NCBI GenBank assembly: GCA_965218055.1
Contig: CBDCKA010000001.1
Span: forward strand, 558,001 to 622,000
Source: CBDBKE01 sp965218055
Lineage (GTDB): Bacteria; Acidobacteriota; Terriglobia; JAJPHL01; JAPKYU01
DNA length: 64,000 nt
Reading direction: 5' to 3'
Position numbers and translations under genes: made by a program
Shown: positions 9,725 through 18,545 of the stretch, piece after piece
Layout of the letters: each line of letters starts with the position of its first letter
How positions within the stretch are numbered: position 1 is the stretch's first letter
Notes under the pieces: model-generated
Seen by the model: the letters and a program-made list of their open reading frames with translations, nothing else
Told to the model about the DNA's origin: nothing
Database searches by the model: none

Positions 9725-11434
9725 ATGGCTCCAAGCGATGGGTTCTGTCCAGGCCGCCGGAATGCATCGGTGTCGAAACGGGTTCGGGTAGCGATGATCG
9801 CTGCCCTGGTCGCGGGCGTGGTTTCGTCCGCCACCCTCGCAAGCGCACAGTCGCCACAGCCTCCTAAGAGGCGGGTTTTTGTCACCGCTCAGGATGCTGC
9901 TCACAAACAGGCTATCCAGGCGATCATCGGTGAGCAGGGGCGGCGACACGACTACGTGTCCCCGGGCAGCGAGGGCATATTCTCCGCGGAACTCACCCGT
10001 GGGGAGATCCGTGCGGTGGAGCGGCTTGGTGGACGCGTGGAACCCGTCCCTCGGGTCTATCCTAGGACCAACCGCCGGCATTTCGGCGTACTCCACCGGA
10101 AGGTGACTCCCCAGGCGAAGCCCTACTGCGGAGACGGAGTATGTAAGGGTAAGGAAAATGCGACGAGCTGTCCCGATGATTGTGGCGGACAGCCGGTGGA
10201 CCCGCCGGACGACCCGCCGTCGGGTCGTGCGTGTGAGCCACAGGACCAGCGGGAGTACCAGACCCTGTTGCTTTCCGGCGACTCTGCGGGACCCCGCGCT
10301 GGTAACGGCGTCAAGCTCCTGGTAGTAGATACCGGCGTCAACAAGAACCACCTGGACCTCGACGTAAGCTTCTGCCGAAACGCCACGAACCCAAGGATCA
10401 AGAACAACTGCAAGGACGACGATGGTCACGGCACCCACACATCAGGCTCCGCCGGCGCGAATGGCGGCACGGACGGTGCGGGACTGTTCGGCACTGCTCC
10501 GGGCGCCACGCTGGGAATGGAGAAGGTCTGCACGAACCTATGCTGGATAGACGATTTGGTCCGAGGGATCGAGGACGGGACAAAAAGATTCGACCCGGAT
10601 GTCATGACAATCAGCATTGGCGGCCCTGCTAGCGCCGCCCTGAAGAACGCGATTGACGCTGCGGTGGCGGCCGGCGCGCTGGTTGTCTCGTCCGCTGGGA
10701 ACAGCGGCCCCGGTGCCAATACCATGGGTTACCCGGAGTCTTATTCTAACGTCGTCGCAGTAGGAGCCCTGGATGCGTTCCGCATTGCGGTCCGCTTTTC
10801 CAGCCGCGGCATCATCGTTGCCCCCGACACGACAATCTCAGAGAGGGAACTCGAGCTGACCGGCGGGGGATTTGTCATCGAGTCCACCAGCAATGACGGC
10901 TGCTACGAAGTCATGTCCGGCACCTCGATGTCAGCACCGTCCGTGGCCGGTTTCGCCGCCGCCAACTGGCAAGGCACGAACACCGCAACCAGGAGTTACC
11001 TCCGGAGTATTGCCGTGGCGGATGATATAGACAACTCATCCGCTCTTGGTAGTTACGATGACACCACAGCCGGGTTCGACATGAGCACCGGCTATGGCAT
11101 GCCGCGCAACGTCGGAATCAACGGGGGCATTTCAGCAACCGTGAACGCTGTTCAGAGTTCGGTGCCTCCTTCGTCCAATTCTTTTGACTGCACGGGTAAT
11201 CCCGGTTGTATAAACATCGACGTCACCGGTCCGCCCAACTCTAACTACAGGATCGGGATTAGCTCCCAGGCCGGGGATTGGACATGGGGTGGGTTCACCA
11301 CAGACGCCAACGGCGATTCGCCCTTGCTCTTGAATCCGTGGACTGACCCGGGTACCTGGCTAATGACTGTGGACTTCGGTGGAGACAAAACCGACTTCGG
11401 AGCCGATTACGATATTTTCCTGCAGACCAATTAG
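9725..11434 (+). CDS. Secreted S8 (subtilisin-family) serine protease
   Basis: This is an exported peptidase of 569 residues. The N-terminus has a basic region followed by a hydrophobic helix (VAMIAALVAGVVSSATLASA), a Sec signal peptide. A prodomain follows (about residues 45-115). Next comes a short cysteine motif CGDGVCKGKENATSCPDDCGG, then the S8 catalytic domain with D202 (VVDTG), H235 (GHGTH) and S401 (GTSMSAP). The last 110 residues are a probable beta-sandwich of unknown role. The ATG at 9725 is supported by the Shine-Dalgarno gggagg at 9715-9720; a GTG at 9770 closer to the signal helix is possible. It is a single-gene unit with its own candidate promoter and a strong terminator. The substrate cannot be inferred. 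Confidence 0.93.
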   Translation: MAPSDGFCPGRRNASVSKRVRVAMIAALVAGVVSSATLASAQSPQPPKRRVFVTAQDAAHKQAIQAIIGEQGRRHDYVSPGSEGIFSAELTRGEIRAVERLGGRVEPVPRVYPRTNRRHFGVLHRKVTPQAKPYCGDGVCKGKENATSCPDDCGGQPVDPPDDPPSGRACEPQDQREYQTLLLSGDSAGPRAGNGVKLLVVDTGVNKNHLDLDVSFCRNATNPRIKNNCKDDDGHGTHTSGSAGANGGTDGAGLFGTAPGATLGMEKVCTNLCWIDDLVRGIEDGTKRFDPDVMTISIGGPASAALKNAIDAAVAAGALVVSSAGNSGPGANTMGYPESYSNVVAVGALDAFRIAVRFSSRGIIVAPDTTISERELELTGGGFVIESTSNDGCYEVMSGTSMSAPSVAGFAAANWQGTNTATRSYLRSIAVADDIDNSSALGSYDDTTAGFDMSTGYGMPRNVGINGGISATVNAVQSSVPPSSNSFDCTGNPGCINIDVTGPPNSNYRIGISSQAGDWTWGGFTTDANGDSPLLLNPWTDPGTWLMTVDFGGDKTDFGADYDIFLQTN

Positions 11435-11473
11435 CGGGTAGGCATTACAGGGCTGCTTAGGCCATTCATGAAG

Positions 11474-11514
11474 CAAGAAGGGCCGGCTCAAATGAGCCGG
11501 CCCTTCTTGTTTTT
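11474..11514 (+). terminator. Strong Rho-independent terminator
   Basis: A perfect 17-bp inverted repeat (arms 11474-11490 and 11493-11509, beginning caagaagggccgg) with a 2-base gap is followed by TTTTT at 11510-11514. It lies 40 bp after the protease stop and before the convergent nrdR. The T-run is only on the + side, so it serves the protease transcript. Confidence 0.93.
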
Positions 11515-11534
11515 GGCCCTGCTCTGACGGACTT

Positions 11535-11990
11535 CTATTTGGCCTTCAGGAGGTCTTTCAGTTCGGTCATGAATTCGCGAATGTCCTTGAAGTCCAGGTA
11601 GACGGAAGCGAAGCGGACGTAAGCCACCTTGTCGAGCCGCTTCAGGCGATCCATCAGCAGCTCCCCGATTTCTGAGGTGGAGCGCTCCCGGTCAGCAGAT
11701 TCGATGACCAGCGCCTCGGCCTCGTTGACGATGTTCTCCAGCTTGCCCGTGCTGACCGGGCGCTTCTCCGAGGCTCGCAGCAGGCCCGCCAGCACCCTCT
11801 GCCGATCAAATTTCTCCCGGCGGCCATCCTTCTTCACCACCATGTAGGGGATTTCGTCAATGCGCTCGTAGGTCGTGAAGCGGCGCTGGCACTGGAGACA
11901 CTGACGGCGTCGGCGGATGGCTTCGCCCTCCTTGCTTTCGCGCGAATCCACCACCTTGTCTTCCGGGTACCCGCAGAACGGACATTTCAT
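11535..11990 (-). CDS. nrdR: Transcriptional repressor NrdR
   Basis: This nucleotide-sensing repressor of ribonucleotide reductase genes has 151 residues, the family length. The N-terminal zinc ribbon has CPFC (C3, C6) and CLQC cysteines with the conserved DSRESKEGEAIRRRR linker. An ATP-cone domain follows (VVKKDGRREKFDRQRVLAGLLRA). The C-terminus ends in a lysine-rich tail. It is transcribed alone or with nothing visible upstream; a TATACT hexamer on the minus strand at 12072-12077 could be its -10 box but no good -35 is seen. Confidence 0.96.
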   Translation of the reverse strand: MKCPFCGYPEDKVVDSRESKEGEAIRRRRQCLQCQRRFTTYERIDEIPYMVVKKDGRREKFDRQRVLAGLLRASEKRPVSTGKLENIVNEAEALVIESADRERSTSEIGELLMDRLKRLDKVAYVRFASVYLDFKDIREFMTELKDLLKAK

Positions 11991-12159
11991 AGCAGCGCGG
12001 AGCGCCGGACTTGCGGCGTGGAGGGCTCAACGCCAGTTTCGCACACCGCAACCCCATTTCGTCCGTGCAGCAGTATAGCAGGGGCCAGAGGCCAGCCGTC
12101 AGGTAAAGGCGAAGACGGATCAACTCCACCGGCCCCTGGATTGCTGGCGGCGGAATCCG

Positions 12160-13209
12160 CTACTCAGGGGCCGTCAGCAGGCGCAGCTTGCGCCAGCTGA
12201 GTCCCTCGCGAATGGAGAAGATCACCGCCGGCGGAACCACGGCAACGAAGGTCAACAACCAGAGGACAAAGGCGGCGCTGGCAGCCACCTCGGGGCGGAC
12301 CTGGAACAATTCGGTCAAGCAGATGATGGTAAACACCTGCGTGCCCCCACCGATTCCAGGAACCTGCAGCATCGAGCCGGCAATGGAGAAGCCCATCACC
12401 AGCACCGCAGCAGGAAAACTGAAATTGGACAGCGGCGGCCCGAACGCTCTCAGCGTAAGGAAGAAGCTGGCCGAGACGGATATCCACACCAGCGCGGTGT
12501 AGAGCAGTCCCATGAAAAAAGCGCGGCGGCTGCGCAGGCTGGAAAGCCCCTGCCCGAAATGCTCCAACATCTCCCGCAGCTTCCCCAACGGGCGTGGCGG
12601 CAGGAAGCCGATCAAGGCCAGTAGTCGCGGCACCCAGCTCTGCCAGTAGAGGCGGAACAGCACCAGGCCCGCGATGCCGCACAACGTCAGGCTCAGGATG
12701 GTCACCCCGGCGGTGCGGATGTGCGGCAGGGCTTGGGAGCGGCCCTGGCTGAGCTCTTCGCCCCCCATGGAAAAATAGCTAACGCCGCCCACAATCACGA
12801 CGATCATGGACAGGTCGTAGACGCGCTCCAGGACCCAGACCGCCATCTGGGTACTCACCGGAATGTCTTCTTTGCGCGCGATCAGGTAGGGGCGAACCAG
12901 CTCGCCGGGCCGGCCCAGCAGGGCCAACCCGCCGAAGCCGATGATCGTGGCCGTCAGCAGGTTGGACACCGAAGTGGCCTTGATCGGCAGCAGGAATTCC
13001 CGCCAGCGCAGCGAGCGCAGCAGGTAGGTGGAGTACACCAAGGCCAGGACGATGAGCAGAATCCCGTAATCCAGCCGGCCCAGAGCAGCCTGAAACTGCG
13101 CCAGGTCGAACTCTTGCCACTCCGGGTTGGTGCGCATCCTGTAGACGACGTACCCCACCAGTCCCAGAAGCAGCAGGCTGGGCAGCAAGTACCTGAATTT
13201 CTTTCCCAT
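12160..13209 (-). CDS. Lysylphosphatidylglycerol-synthase-type (UPF0104) membrane protein
   Basis: This 349-residue polytopic inner-membrane protein belongs to the LPG synthase transmembrane/flippase family (AglD/MprF N-terminal-like). Features seen are eight or so hydrophobic segments, the FGGLALLGRPGELVRPYLIARKEDIP motif, and GIGGGTQVFTIICLTELF near the C-terminus, both typical. It lacks the soluble aminoacyl-transferase domain of MprF, so it is not a lysyl-PG synthase itself. In this family roles in lipid or polyprenol-sugar translocation are known or proposed. It lies downstream of aroA on the same strand, about 110 bp away. Confidence 0.85.
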   Translation of the reverse strand: MGKKFRYLLPSLLLLGLVGYVVYRMRTNPEWQEFDLAQFQAALGRLDYGILLIVLALVYSTYLLRSLRWREFLLPIKATSVSNLLTATIIGFGGLALLGRPGELVRPYLIARKEDIPVSTQMAVWVLERVYDLSMIVVIVGGVSYFSMGGEELSQGRSQALPHIRTAGVTILSLTLCGIAGLVLFRLYWQSWVPRLLALIGFLPPRPLGKLREMLEHFGQGLSSLRSRRAFFMGLLYTALVWISVSASFFLTLRAFGPPLSNFSFPAAVLVMGFSIAGSMLQVPGIGGGTQVFTIICLTELFQVRPEVAASAAFVLWLLTFVAVVPPAVIFSIREGLSWRKLRLLTAPE

Positions 13210-13319
13210 GGGAGCTTCTATTCATGGTGACTCAGTCGCCGAGCCGAGTCAACGCAGCCTCTCCCAGAGTCTCCTTCCCGATCACCCCGCGAGCCCGGCG
13301 AATGGCCTCACCAGCGACC

Positions 13320-14624
13320 TCACCGCTCGGCAACACGATCCAGCACGTCGTAGAACTCCGGGAACGAGACCTGGGCCGCGTCGGCCCCGTCCAGCAACGT
13401 TTCGCCCTCGGCCACCAGTGCCGCAACGGAAAACGCCATGGCGATGCGGTGGTCGCCAAACGAGTCCAGCCGAGCGCCGCGCAGGCGCTGGCCACCAAGG
13501 ACCTCCATCCCGTCGGGCCGCTCCTCGACGCGCGCGCCCATACGCCGCAGATTCTCGGCCAGCGTGGCAATGCGGTCGCTCTCCTTCACCCGCAACTCCT
13601 GGGCGCCGGAAATCGACAGCCCCTCCTCGGTCTGGGTGCCCAGCACCGCTAGCACCGGCAGCTCGTCAATCAAGGCGGGCACTAGGTCCGGGCCTACTCG
13701 GCCTCCCTGTAAAGACCCGCCAGAGACATGCACGTCTCCCACCAGCTCGCCCGCCGAACTGTCCACCCGGCTGATCCGGACATTGGCGCCCAGACTCGTC
13801 AGGAAGTCCAGCAAGGTGGCCCGGGTGGGGTTCAGGCCCACGTTTTCCACCAGCAGGTTCGACTCCGGGAATAGCAACGCAGCGACCAGGAAGAAAGCTG
13901 CCGAGGAGATGTCGCCGGGCACCTGGAATACTCCACCGCGGAGGCGCTGCCCGCCTTCGACGCGGACCGACCGGCGAGCGCGGGTGAGCTGGACGCCGAA
14001 CTCCACCAGGGCCAGTTCGGTGTGGTCGCGGGTCTTCACCTCCTCTTCCACAACCGTTGCGCCTTCGGCCGACAGGCCAGCCAGCAAGACGGCGGTCTTT
14101 ACCTGCGCGCTGGCCACCGGCGGGTGGTAATGGATGGCGCGCAGCGGCCGGCCGCAGATTTCGAGCGGCGCGTAGTTGCCGTCGCGAGCCGAAATTTCGG
14201 CGCCCATCTGCCGCAGCGGCTCCATGACCCGGCCCATCGGGCGCCGACGCAGCGAGTCATCACCGCTGATGGTGGAGGTGAAGCTCTGCCCGGCCAGGAT
14301 GCCGCTCAGCATGCGGATGGTGGAGCCAGAGTTGCCGGCATCCATCGTCTGCTGTGGTGCTCGCAGGCCTGCGCGGCCGGCGCCCTCGATGAGGACGCCG
14401 CCGCTCTCCGCGCGAATCTCCACACCCAGCTCGCGCAGGCAACCAAGCGTGGAGGCGCAATCGGCGGCGCTGGAGAAATTGCGTATCGTGGTGCGCCCGT
14501 CTGCGATCGCCGCCAGCAATGCGTAGCGGTGAGAGATGGACTTGTCGCCGGGCAGGCGCACCGTCCCGACGAAGTTGCGGGCGGGCCGGATGCGGCGAGA
14601 GACGGGCAGGGCGGAGTCGGTCAC
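13320..14624 (-). CDS. aroA: 3-phosphoshikimate 1-carboxyvinyltransferase (EPSP synthase)
   Basis: This enzyme transfers enolpyruvyl from PEP to shikimate-3-phosphate, the sixth step of the shikimate pathway. In its 434 residues it shows the N-terminal GDKSISHRYALLAAIADG, DAGNSGSTIRMLSGILAG with the inhibitor-site region, and the C-terminal RVKESDRIATLAENLRRMG and DHRIAMAFSVAAL motifs. The two-domain architecture is complete. The ATG is 4 bases from the end of the upstream epimerase gene (slight overlap), so the pair is co-transcribed. Confidence 0.95.
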   Translation of the reverse strand: MTDSALPVSRRIRPARNFVGTVRLPGDKSISHRYALLAAIADGRTTIRNFSSAADCASTLGCLRELGVEIRAESGGVLIEGAGRAGLRAPQQTMDAGNSGSTIRMLSGILAGQSFTSTISGDDSLRRRPMGRVMEPLRQMGAEISARDGNYAPLEICGRPLRAIHYHPPVASAQVKTAVLLAGLSAEGATVVEEEVKTRDHTELALVEFGVQLTRARRSVRVEGGQRLRGGVFQVPGDISSAAFFLVAALLFPESNLLVENVGLNPTRATLLDFLTSLGANVRISRVDSSAGELVGDVHVSGGSLQGGRVGPDLVPALIDELPVLAVLGTQTEEGLSISGAQELRVKESDRIATLAENLRRMGARVEERPDGMEVLGGQRLRGARLDSFGDHRIAMAFSVAALVAEGETLLDGADAAQVSFPEFYDVLDRVAER

Positions 14625-15580
14625 GTCTGCGATCCAAACTGGCTGGTCAGGTTTTCCCGGTACCAGCCGATGGTCTCGCGCAGCCCTTCCTCGAAGCCCA
14701 CCTGCGGCTCGTAGCCCAACCAGCGCTGGGCGGCTGAGATATCGGCTTGCGAGTGGCGCACGTCACCGGAGCGAGGTGCTTCATGAATGGGCTCCGGACG
14801 GCAGCCCAGAATCTCGGCCAGGATTGCCAGCGTCTGGTTCAACGTATAGCGGTGCCCTGTGCCGATATTGAACACGCGTCCGGAAGCCCCGGGCGCGACG
14901 CAGGCCAGCAGGTTGGCCTCAACCGCGTCGGCCACAAAGGTGAAATCGCGCGACTGTTCACCGTCGCCGTACACCCTCGGCTGCTCCCCACGCAGCAGGG
15001 CGGCAATGAAGCGCGACAGCACGCCCGAGTAAGGCGAGGTGGGATCCTGCCGCGGCCCGAAGACGTTGAAGTAGCGCAGCGACACGGTCTCCAGACCGTA
15101 CACCTGTGCAAACACTCTTGCGTAGTATTCCCCCGCAAGCTTGCTGACCGCGTAAGGGGAGGCCGGGTTGGGCACCATGCTTTCCACCTTGGGAAGCGTG
15201 GGCGTATCACCGTAAGCCGACGAGGAGGAAGCATAGATCACGCGCTGCACCCCGGCCCGCCTGGCCGCTTCCAGCAGCCGCAGCGTGCCATCCACGTTGG
15301 CCCGGTGCGTGCCGAGTGGATCAGCGATGGATCGGGGCACGGAAGGAATGGCGGCCTGGTGAAGGACGTACTGAATTCCCTCCAGACCCCTCTCCGGAAC
15401 GCCATCTGCACACAGGTCCCCGGCAATGAACTGAATCTGGCCCATCACCTCGTTCAGGTTTTCCTGCCGGCCGGTGGAGAGGTTATCCAGCACGCGTACC
15501 TGCTGGCCCCGCGTCAACAACTCCCGCACAATTGCCGATCCGATGAAGCCGGCCCCGCCGGTTACAAGATAGTTAGCCAC
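14621..15580 (-). CDS. NAD-dependent epimerase/dehydratase (UDP-glucose 4-epimerase-like)
   Basis: This is an extended short-chain dehydrogenase acting on nucleotide sugars. The N-terminal NYLVTGGAGFIGSAIVREL is the NAD-binding Rossmann motif, and YAVSKLAGEYYA supplies the catalytic YxxxK. A SSSAYGD segment carries the active-site serine. The C-terminal part has GDGEQSRDFTFVADAVEANL, typical of WbpP/GalE-type UDP-hexose 4-epimerases. I choose the GTG at 15580 because family members begin just before the Rossmann strand; the longer frame to 15715 would overlap the next gene and adds unconserved residues. The exact sugar substrate cannot be told. It overlaps aroA by 4 bases. Confidence 0.88.
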   Translation of the reverse strand: MANYLVTGGAGFIGSAIVRELLTRGQQVRVLDNLSTGRQENLNEVMGQIQFIAGDLCADGVPERGLEGIQYVLHQAAIPSVPRSIADPLGTHRANVDGTLRLLEAARRAGVQRVIYASSSSAYGDTPTLPKVESMVPNPASPYAVSKLAGEYYARVFAQVYGLETVSLRYFNVFGPRQDPTSPYSGVLSRFIAALLRGEQPRVYGDGEQSRDFTFVADAVEANLLACVAPGASGRVFNIGTGHRYTLNQTLAILAEILGCRPEPIHEAPRSGDVRHSQADISAAQRWLGYEPQVGFEEGLRETIGWYRENLTSQFGSQT

Positions 15581-15668
15581 TGGATAGGTAACCGCTGGTT
15601 GTTGCCCTGTAGAACCGGTCCTCAAGCCCGGTGATTTTCCAACCCAATTCCCCGCTCGGGTAAGGCCT

Positions 15669-15881
15669 TCAGGGGGCGTAGCTTCTGCGATCCGAACTCT
15701 GGCGGCGATCCGCACCGCCGCGCCTGTCCATGAAGGCCAAAGCCCAGTGGGTGGCGGAGCGGCAGGCTGGGCAATGTCTCGAGAGGGGTTTGCCGTTGCG
15801 CGTTTCTGCCACTTCCTGGTCGTTCAGCAGGAAAGGCTTGCGAGCCCCGCAGGTCTCACAGTTCAGGAAGCAGTTGGTCAT
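15669..15881 (-). CDS. Small zinc-ribbon protein of unknown function
   Basis: This 70-residue polypeptide has two cysteine pairs, CETCGARK and CPACRS, spaced as in a zinc ribbon, and a basic C-terminal tail rich in DRR (RRGGADRRQSSDRRS). I do not recognise a specific family. It is co-oriented with the epimerase, whose start lies 88 bp downstream. The cysteine pattern argues that the frame is coding. Confidence 0.65.
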   Translation of the reverse strand: MTNCFLNCETCGARKPFLLNDQEVAETRNGKPLSRHCPACRSATHWALAFMDRRGGADRRQSSDRRSYAP

Positions 15882-15974
15882 GACGAGCCTATGGTAGCAC
15901 CCGCGTCGCGGGAAATGCCCGGGTGAGAAGCAGAAAAGTGAACCGTGATGGGACAGAAAGAAACGGTGAAAGAT

Positions 15975-16371
15975 CAGGCAAGCCGGCCTGTAAGCCGGAT
16001 TCTGTATCCCTTGCGGGCGGTGATCATTCCTCTAGCCCCGTCATTACTGGCGGGGTCAAGCGACCTACCCGAGAGTCCCCTGCCCCGTGGGGGCTGGGGT
16101 TGGCGGGCCGGGCCGGCCCTCCTCTCCTATTTGGTCTTGCTCCGCGTGGGGTTTACCCTGCCGTCCCGGTCACCCGGAACGCGGTGCGCTCTTACCGCAC
16201 CTTTTCACCCTTACCCACCCGAAGGCGGGCGGTATGTTTTCTGTGGCACTTGCCGTGAATCCCGCTTTGAGCGGGACCCCCTGGCCGCTAACCAGCACGC
16301 TGCCCTGTGGAGTCCGGACTTTCCTCCGCTCGCCCGCAGGCGAGCAGCGATCACCCGGCCAGCTTGCCCAA
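15975..16371 (-). ncRNA. rnpB: RNase P RNA, bacterial class A
   Basis: This is the catalytic RNA of RNase P, which removes 5' leaders from pre-tRNAs. On the minus strand the 5' arm GGGCAAGCTGGCC pairs with GGCCGGCTTGCC at the 3' end (helix P1). The universally conserved GAGGAAAGTCCGGACTCC (P4 region) lies about 60 nt in, and ACAGAATCCGGCTTAC near the 3' end is the matching P4 strand. The length of about 397 nt fits class A. The boundaries come from the P1 pairing and the -10 box at 16378-16383. Confidence 0.96.
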
Positions 16372-16377
16372 GTTCTT

Positions 16378-16383
16378 ATTATA
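16378..16383 (-). promoter_or_regulatory. -10 box of the rnpB promoter
   Basis: A perfect TATAAT on the minus strand ends 7 bases before the inferred RNase P RNA 5' end. A good -35 is not obvious; TTGGGC and TTGAGG lie at 20- and 13-base spacings. Confidence 0.6.
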
Positions 16384-16413
16384 CCCTCGCCCTTCCCCTC
16401 AAGGCCCAAGCAG

Positions 16414-18471
16414 CTAATGGGAAAGGGCACCTAAAAGAAGGCGGTCAAACTCGTGCTCGTCGAGGACTCGTACCCCAAGGGTGCGGGCCTTCTCCAGCTT
16501 GGAGCCTGCGTCAGCCCCGGCAACCACGTAATCGATCTTCTTGCTGACCGAGGCGGTCACTTTGCCGCCAGCCTCCTCGATGAGCCGCTGCGCCTGCTCG
16601 CGCGTGTGTTGTTCCAGCACCCCGGTCAGCACGAAGCTCTTACCGGCCAGCGGCCCGGCCGATTTCTTGCGGCGGGTTTCCTCAAAACGCAGCCCCACGC
16701 GGCGCAGATGTTCCACCAACTCACGGTTTTGCTTCTCTTGGAAGAACTGGTTAATACTCTCAGCGACCCGCGGCCCCACATCGGGCACTTCATTCAGCTC
16801 CTCCGAGGAGGCCTCCATCAGCCGGTCCAGCGAGCCGAACTGATCGGCCAGCGTCTGTGCCAGCCGCTCGCCGACGTGCCGGATGCCCAGGCCGAAAATG
16901 ACGCGGGCCAGCGGCGCCTTCTTGCTAGCCTCAATTTCGTCGAGCAGGTTCTGAGCCGACTTTTCACCCATGCGCTCCAAGCCGGTGAGCTGCTCCCCGG
17001 TGAGCTGGTAGAGGTCGGCGATGCTACGCACCAGGCCCCTGTCCACCAACTGGTCCACCAGGGCCTCGCCCAGTCCGTCAATGCCCATCACCTTGCGGGC
17101 GGAAAAATGCAACAGGCTTTCCTTGAGGCGCGCCGGACAGCTCGCGTTGATGCAGCGACGGACCGCCTCACCCTCCTCGCGCACCACGCGCCCCCGGCAG
17201 ACCGGGCACTGATCGGGCATGTGGAACGGCTGGAGCTGCTCCCGCCTGCCGGGCCGCTCCGTCTCGATCACCTTGACCACCTTAGGGATCACATCGCCGC
17301 CACGCTCCACCTGTACGAGGTCTCCGAGCAGCAGGCCCAGACGTTCAATTTCGTCCTCGTTGTGGAGGGTGGCACGACCGACCTGCACGCCGCCGATGGC
17401 CACCGGATCCAGCACAGCCACCGGAGTCAGCGCGCCAGTGCGCCCCACCTGCACCACGACATCCCGCACCGTGGTGACGGCGGTGCGCGCCGCATACTTG
17501 TAGGCGCAGGCCCAACGGGGAGCTTTGGCCGTGGAGCCCAGCTCTTCGTGCAGCGCCACTGCATTTACCTTCACCACCACGCCGTCAGTCTCGTACGCCA
17601 GCTTCTCCCGCTCTTGTTCCCACTGCTCGCAAAACTCCAACACCTGATGGATGTCGCGACAGTGGCGCCAGTGTGGATTCACCTTGAACCCCAGGGCGTC
17701 CAGTGTTTTCAGCACCTGGCGATGCTCGCCCAGCACCGTACGCCCGCCGCGCAACAACGAGTAGGCAAAGAAATCCAGGTGACGGCGGCCGGTGATGCCC
17801 GGATCGAGCACCCGAACCGAGCCGGCGGTGGCATTACGCGGGTTGGCGAATCGCGACAGGCCCTGTGCTTCCCGCTCGGCGTTCAGCTTTTGAAAGGCGG
17901 GCAGCGGCATGATCGTTTCACCACGCACCTCAAAAGGCTCCGTCAGGCCCGCCTGCCGGGCCTCCCGCTTATCCACCAGCAGCGGCAGCGAGCGGATAGT
18001 GCGCGCGTTTTGGGCGACGTCCTCGCCGGTCGCCCCGTCACCGCGGGTGACGGCTCGTGCCAGGCGCCCCTGCTCGTCGTAGTGGACAGCCATGCTCAGC
18101 CCGTCCAGTTTCAGCTCGGCCACGTACTCCACTCGATTGCGGCCTGCCAGTTCCCGCGCGCGCCGGTCGAACTCCAGCAGCTCTTCGCGCGAGTAAGCGT
18201 TGTCCAAGCTCAGCATCACTGAGCTGTGGCGCACCTTGACGAAGCCCTCGCGCGGCTGGCCGCCCACCCGCTGGGTGGGCGAATCCGGCGTCACCAGCTC
18301 CGGGTGCTGGGCCTCCAGTTGCGTGAGCCGGTTGAGCAGCGCGTCGAACTCAGCGTCAGAGATTTCGGGCTCATCGAGCACGTAGTAAAGGTGCTCGTGG
18401 CGGCGAATCCGCTGGCGCAGTTCCTCCACCTGGCGCGCCGTCTCTCTGAACTTCTCGCTGTCTCGGGGCAT
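16414..18471 (-). CDS. ligA: NAD-dependent DNA ligase
   Basis: This enzyme seals nicks in replication and repair using NAD. The 685 residues have all family domains in order: Ia domain (RIRRHEHLYYVLDEPEISDAEFD), the adenylation domain with the catalytic lysine in ELKLDG near residue 120, an OB fold (RTGALTPVAVLDPV), a four-cysteine zinc finger (CPVC...CINASC), helix-hairpin-helix repeats, and a C-terminal BRCT domain (GKSFVLTGVLEQHT). I choose the ATG at 18471, because the longer frame to 18504 would start inside a perfect TATAAT that looks like its own promoter. Confidence 0.96.
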   Translation of the reverse strand: MPRDSEKFRETARQVEELRQRIRRHEHLYYVLDEPEISDAEFDALLNRLTQLEAQHPELVTPDSPTQRVGGQPREGFVKVRHSSVMLSLDNAYSREELLEFDRRARELAGRNRVEYVAELKLDGLSMAVHYDEQGRLARAVTRGDGATGEDVAQNARTIRSLPLLVDKREARQAGLTEPFEVRGETIMPLPAFQKLNAEREAQGLSRFANPRNATAGSVRVLDPGITGRRHLDFFAYSLLRGGRTVLGEHRQVLKTLDALGFKVNPHWRHCRDIHQVLEFCEQWEQEREKLAYETDGVVVKVNAVALHEELGSTAKAPRWACAYKYAARTAVTTVRDVVVQVGRTGALTPVAVLDPVAIGGVQVGRATLHNEDEIERLGLLLGDLVQVERGGDVIPKVVKVIETERPGRREQLQPFHMPDQCPVCRGRVVREEGEAVRRCINASCPARLKESLLHFSARKVMGIDGLGEALVDQLVDRGLVRSIADLYQLTGEQLTGLERMGEKSAQNLLDEIEASKKAPLARVIFGLGIRHVGERLAQTLADQFGSLDRLMEASSEELNEVPDVGPRVAESINQFFQEKQNRELVEHLRRVGLRFEETRRKKSAGPLAGKSFVLTGVLEQHTREQAQRLIEEAGGKVTASVSKKIDYVVAGADAGSKLEKARTLGVRVLDEHEFDRLLLGALSH

Positions 18472-18493
18472 CAATTCACCACTCTCTTCCGCG

Positions 18494-18499
18494 ATTATA
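18494..18499 (-). promoter_or_regulatory. -10 box upstream of ligA
   Basis: A perfect TATAAT on the minus strand, placing transcription start near 18487 and giving a leader of about 16 nt before the ATG at 18471. The -35 region is not close to consensus. Confidence 0.5.
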
Positions 18500-18545
18500 C
18501 CCACGACAGCAGGCGGAGGTGCTAAGATGCGGCAATTCCGCAGCC

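Noticed and set aside
13210..13319. A possible extra gene between aroA and the flippase-like gene
   Set aside because: An out-of-frame stretch reads a plausible peptide on the minus strand, but it has no start signal and is only 110 bp long.
16453..18222. A 589-codon open frame antisense to ligA
   Set aside because: It is the complementary frame of a highly conserved gene in GC-rich DNA; the composition (H, L, Q rich) and lack of any motif mark it as a shadow.
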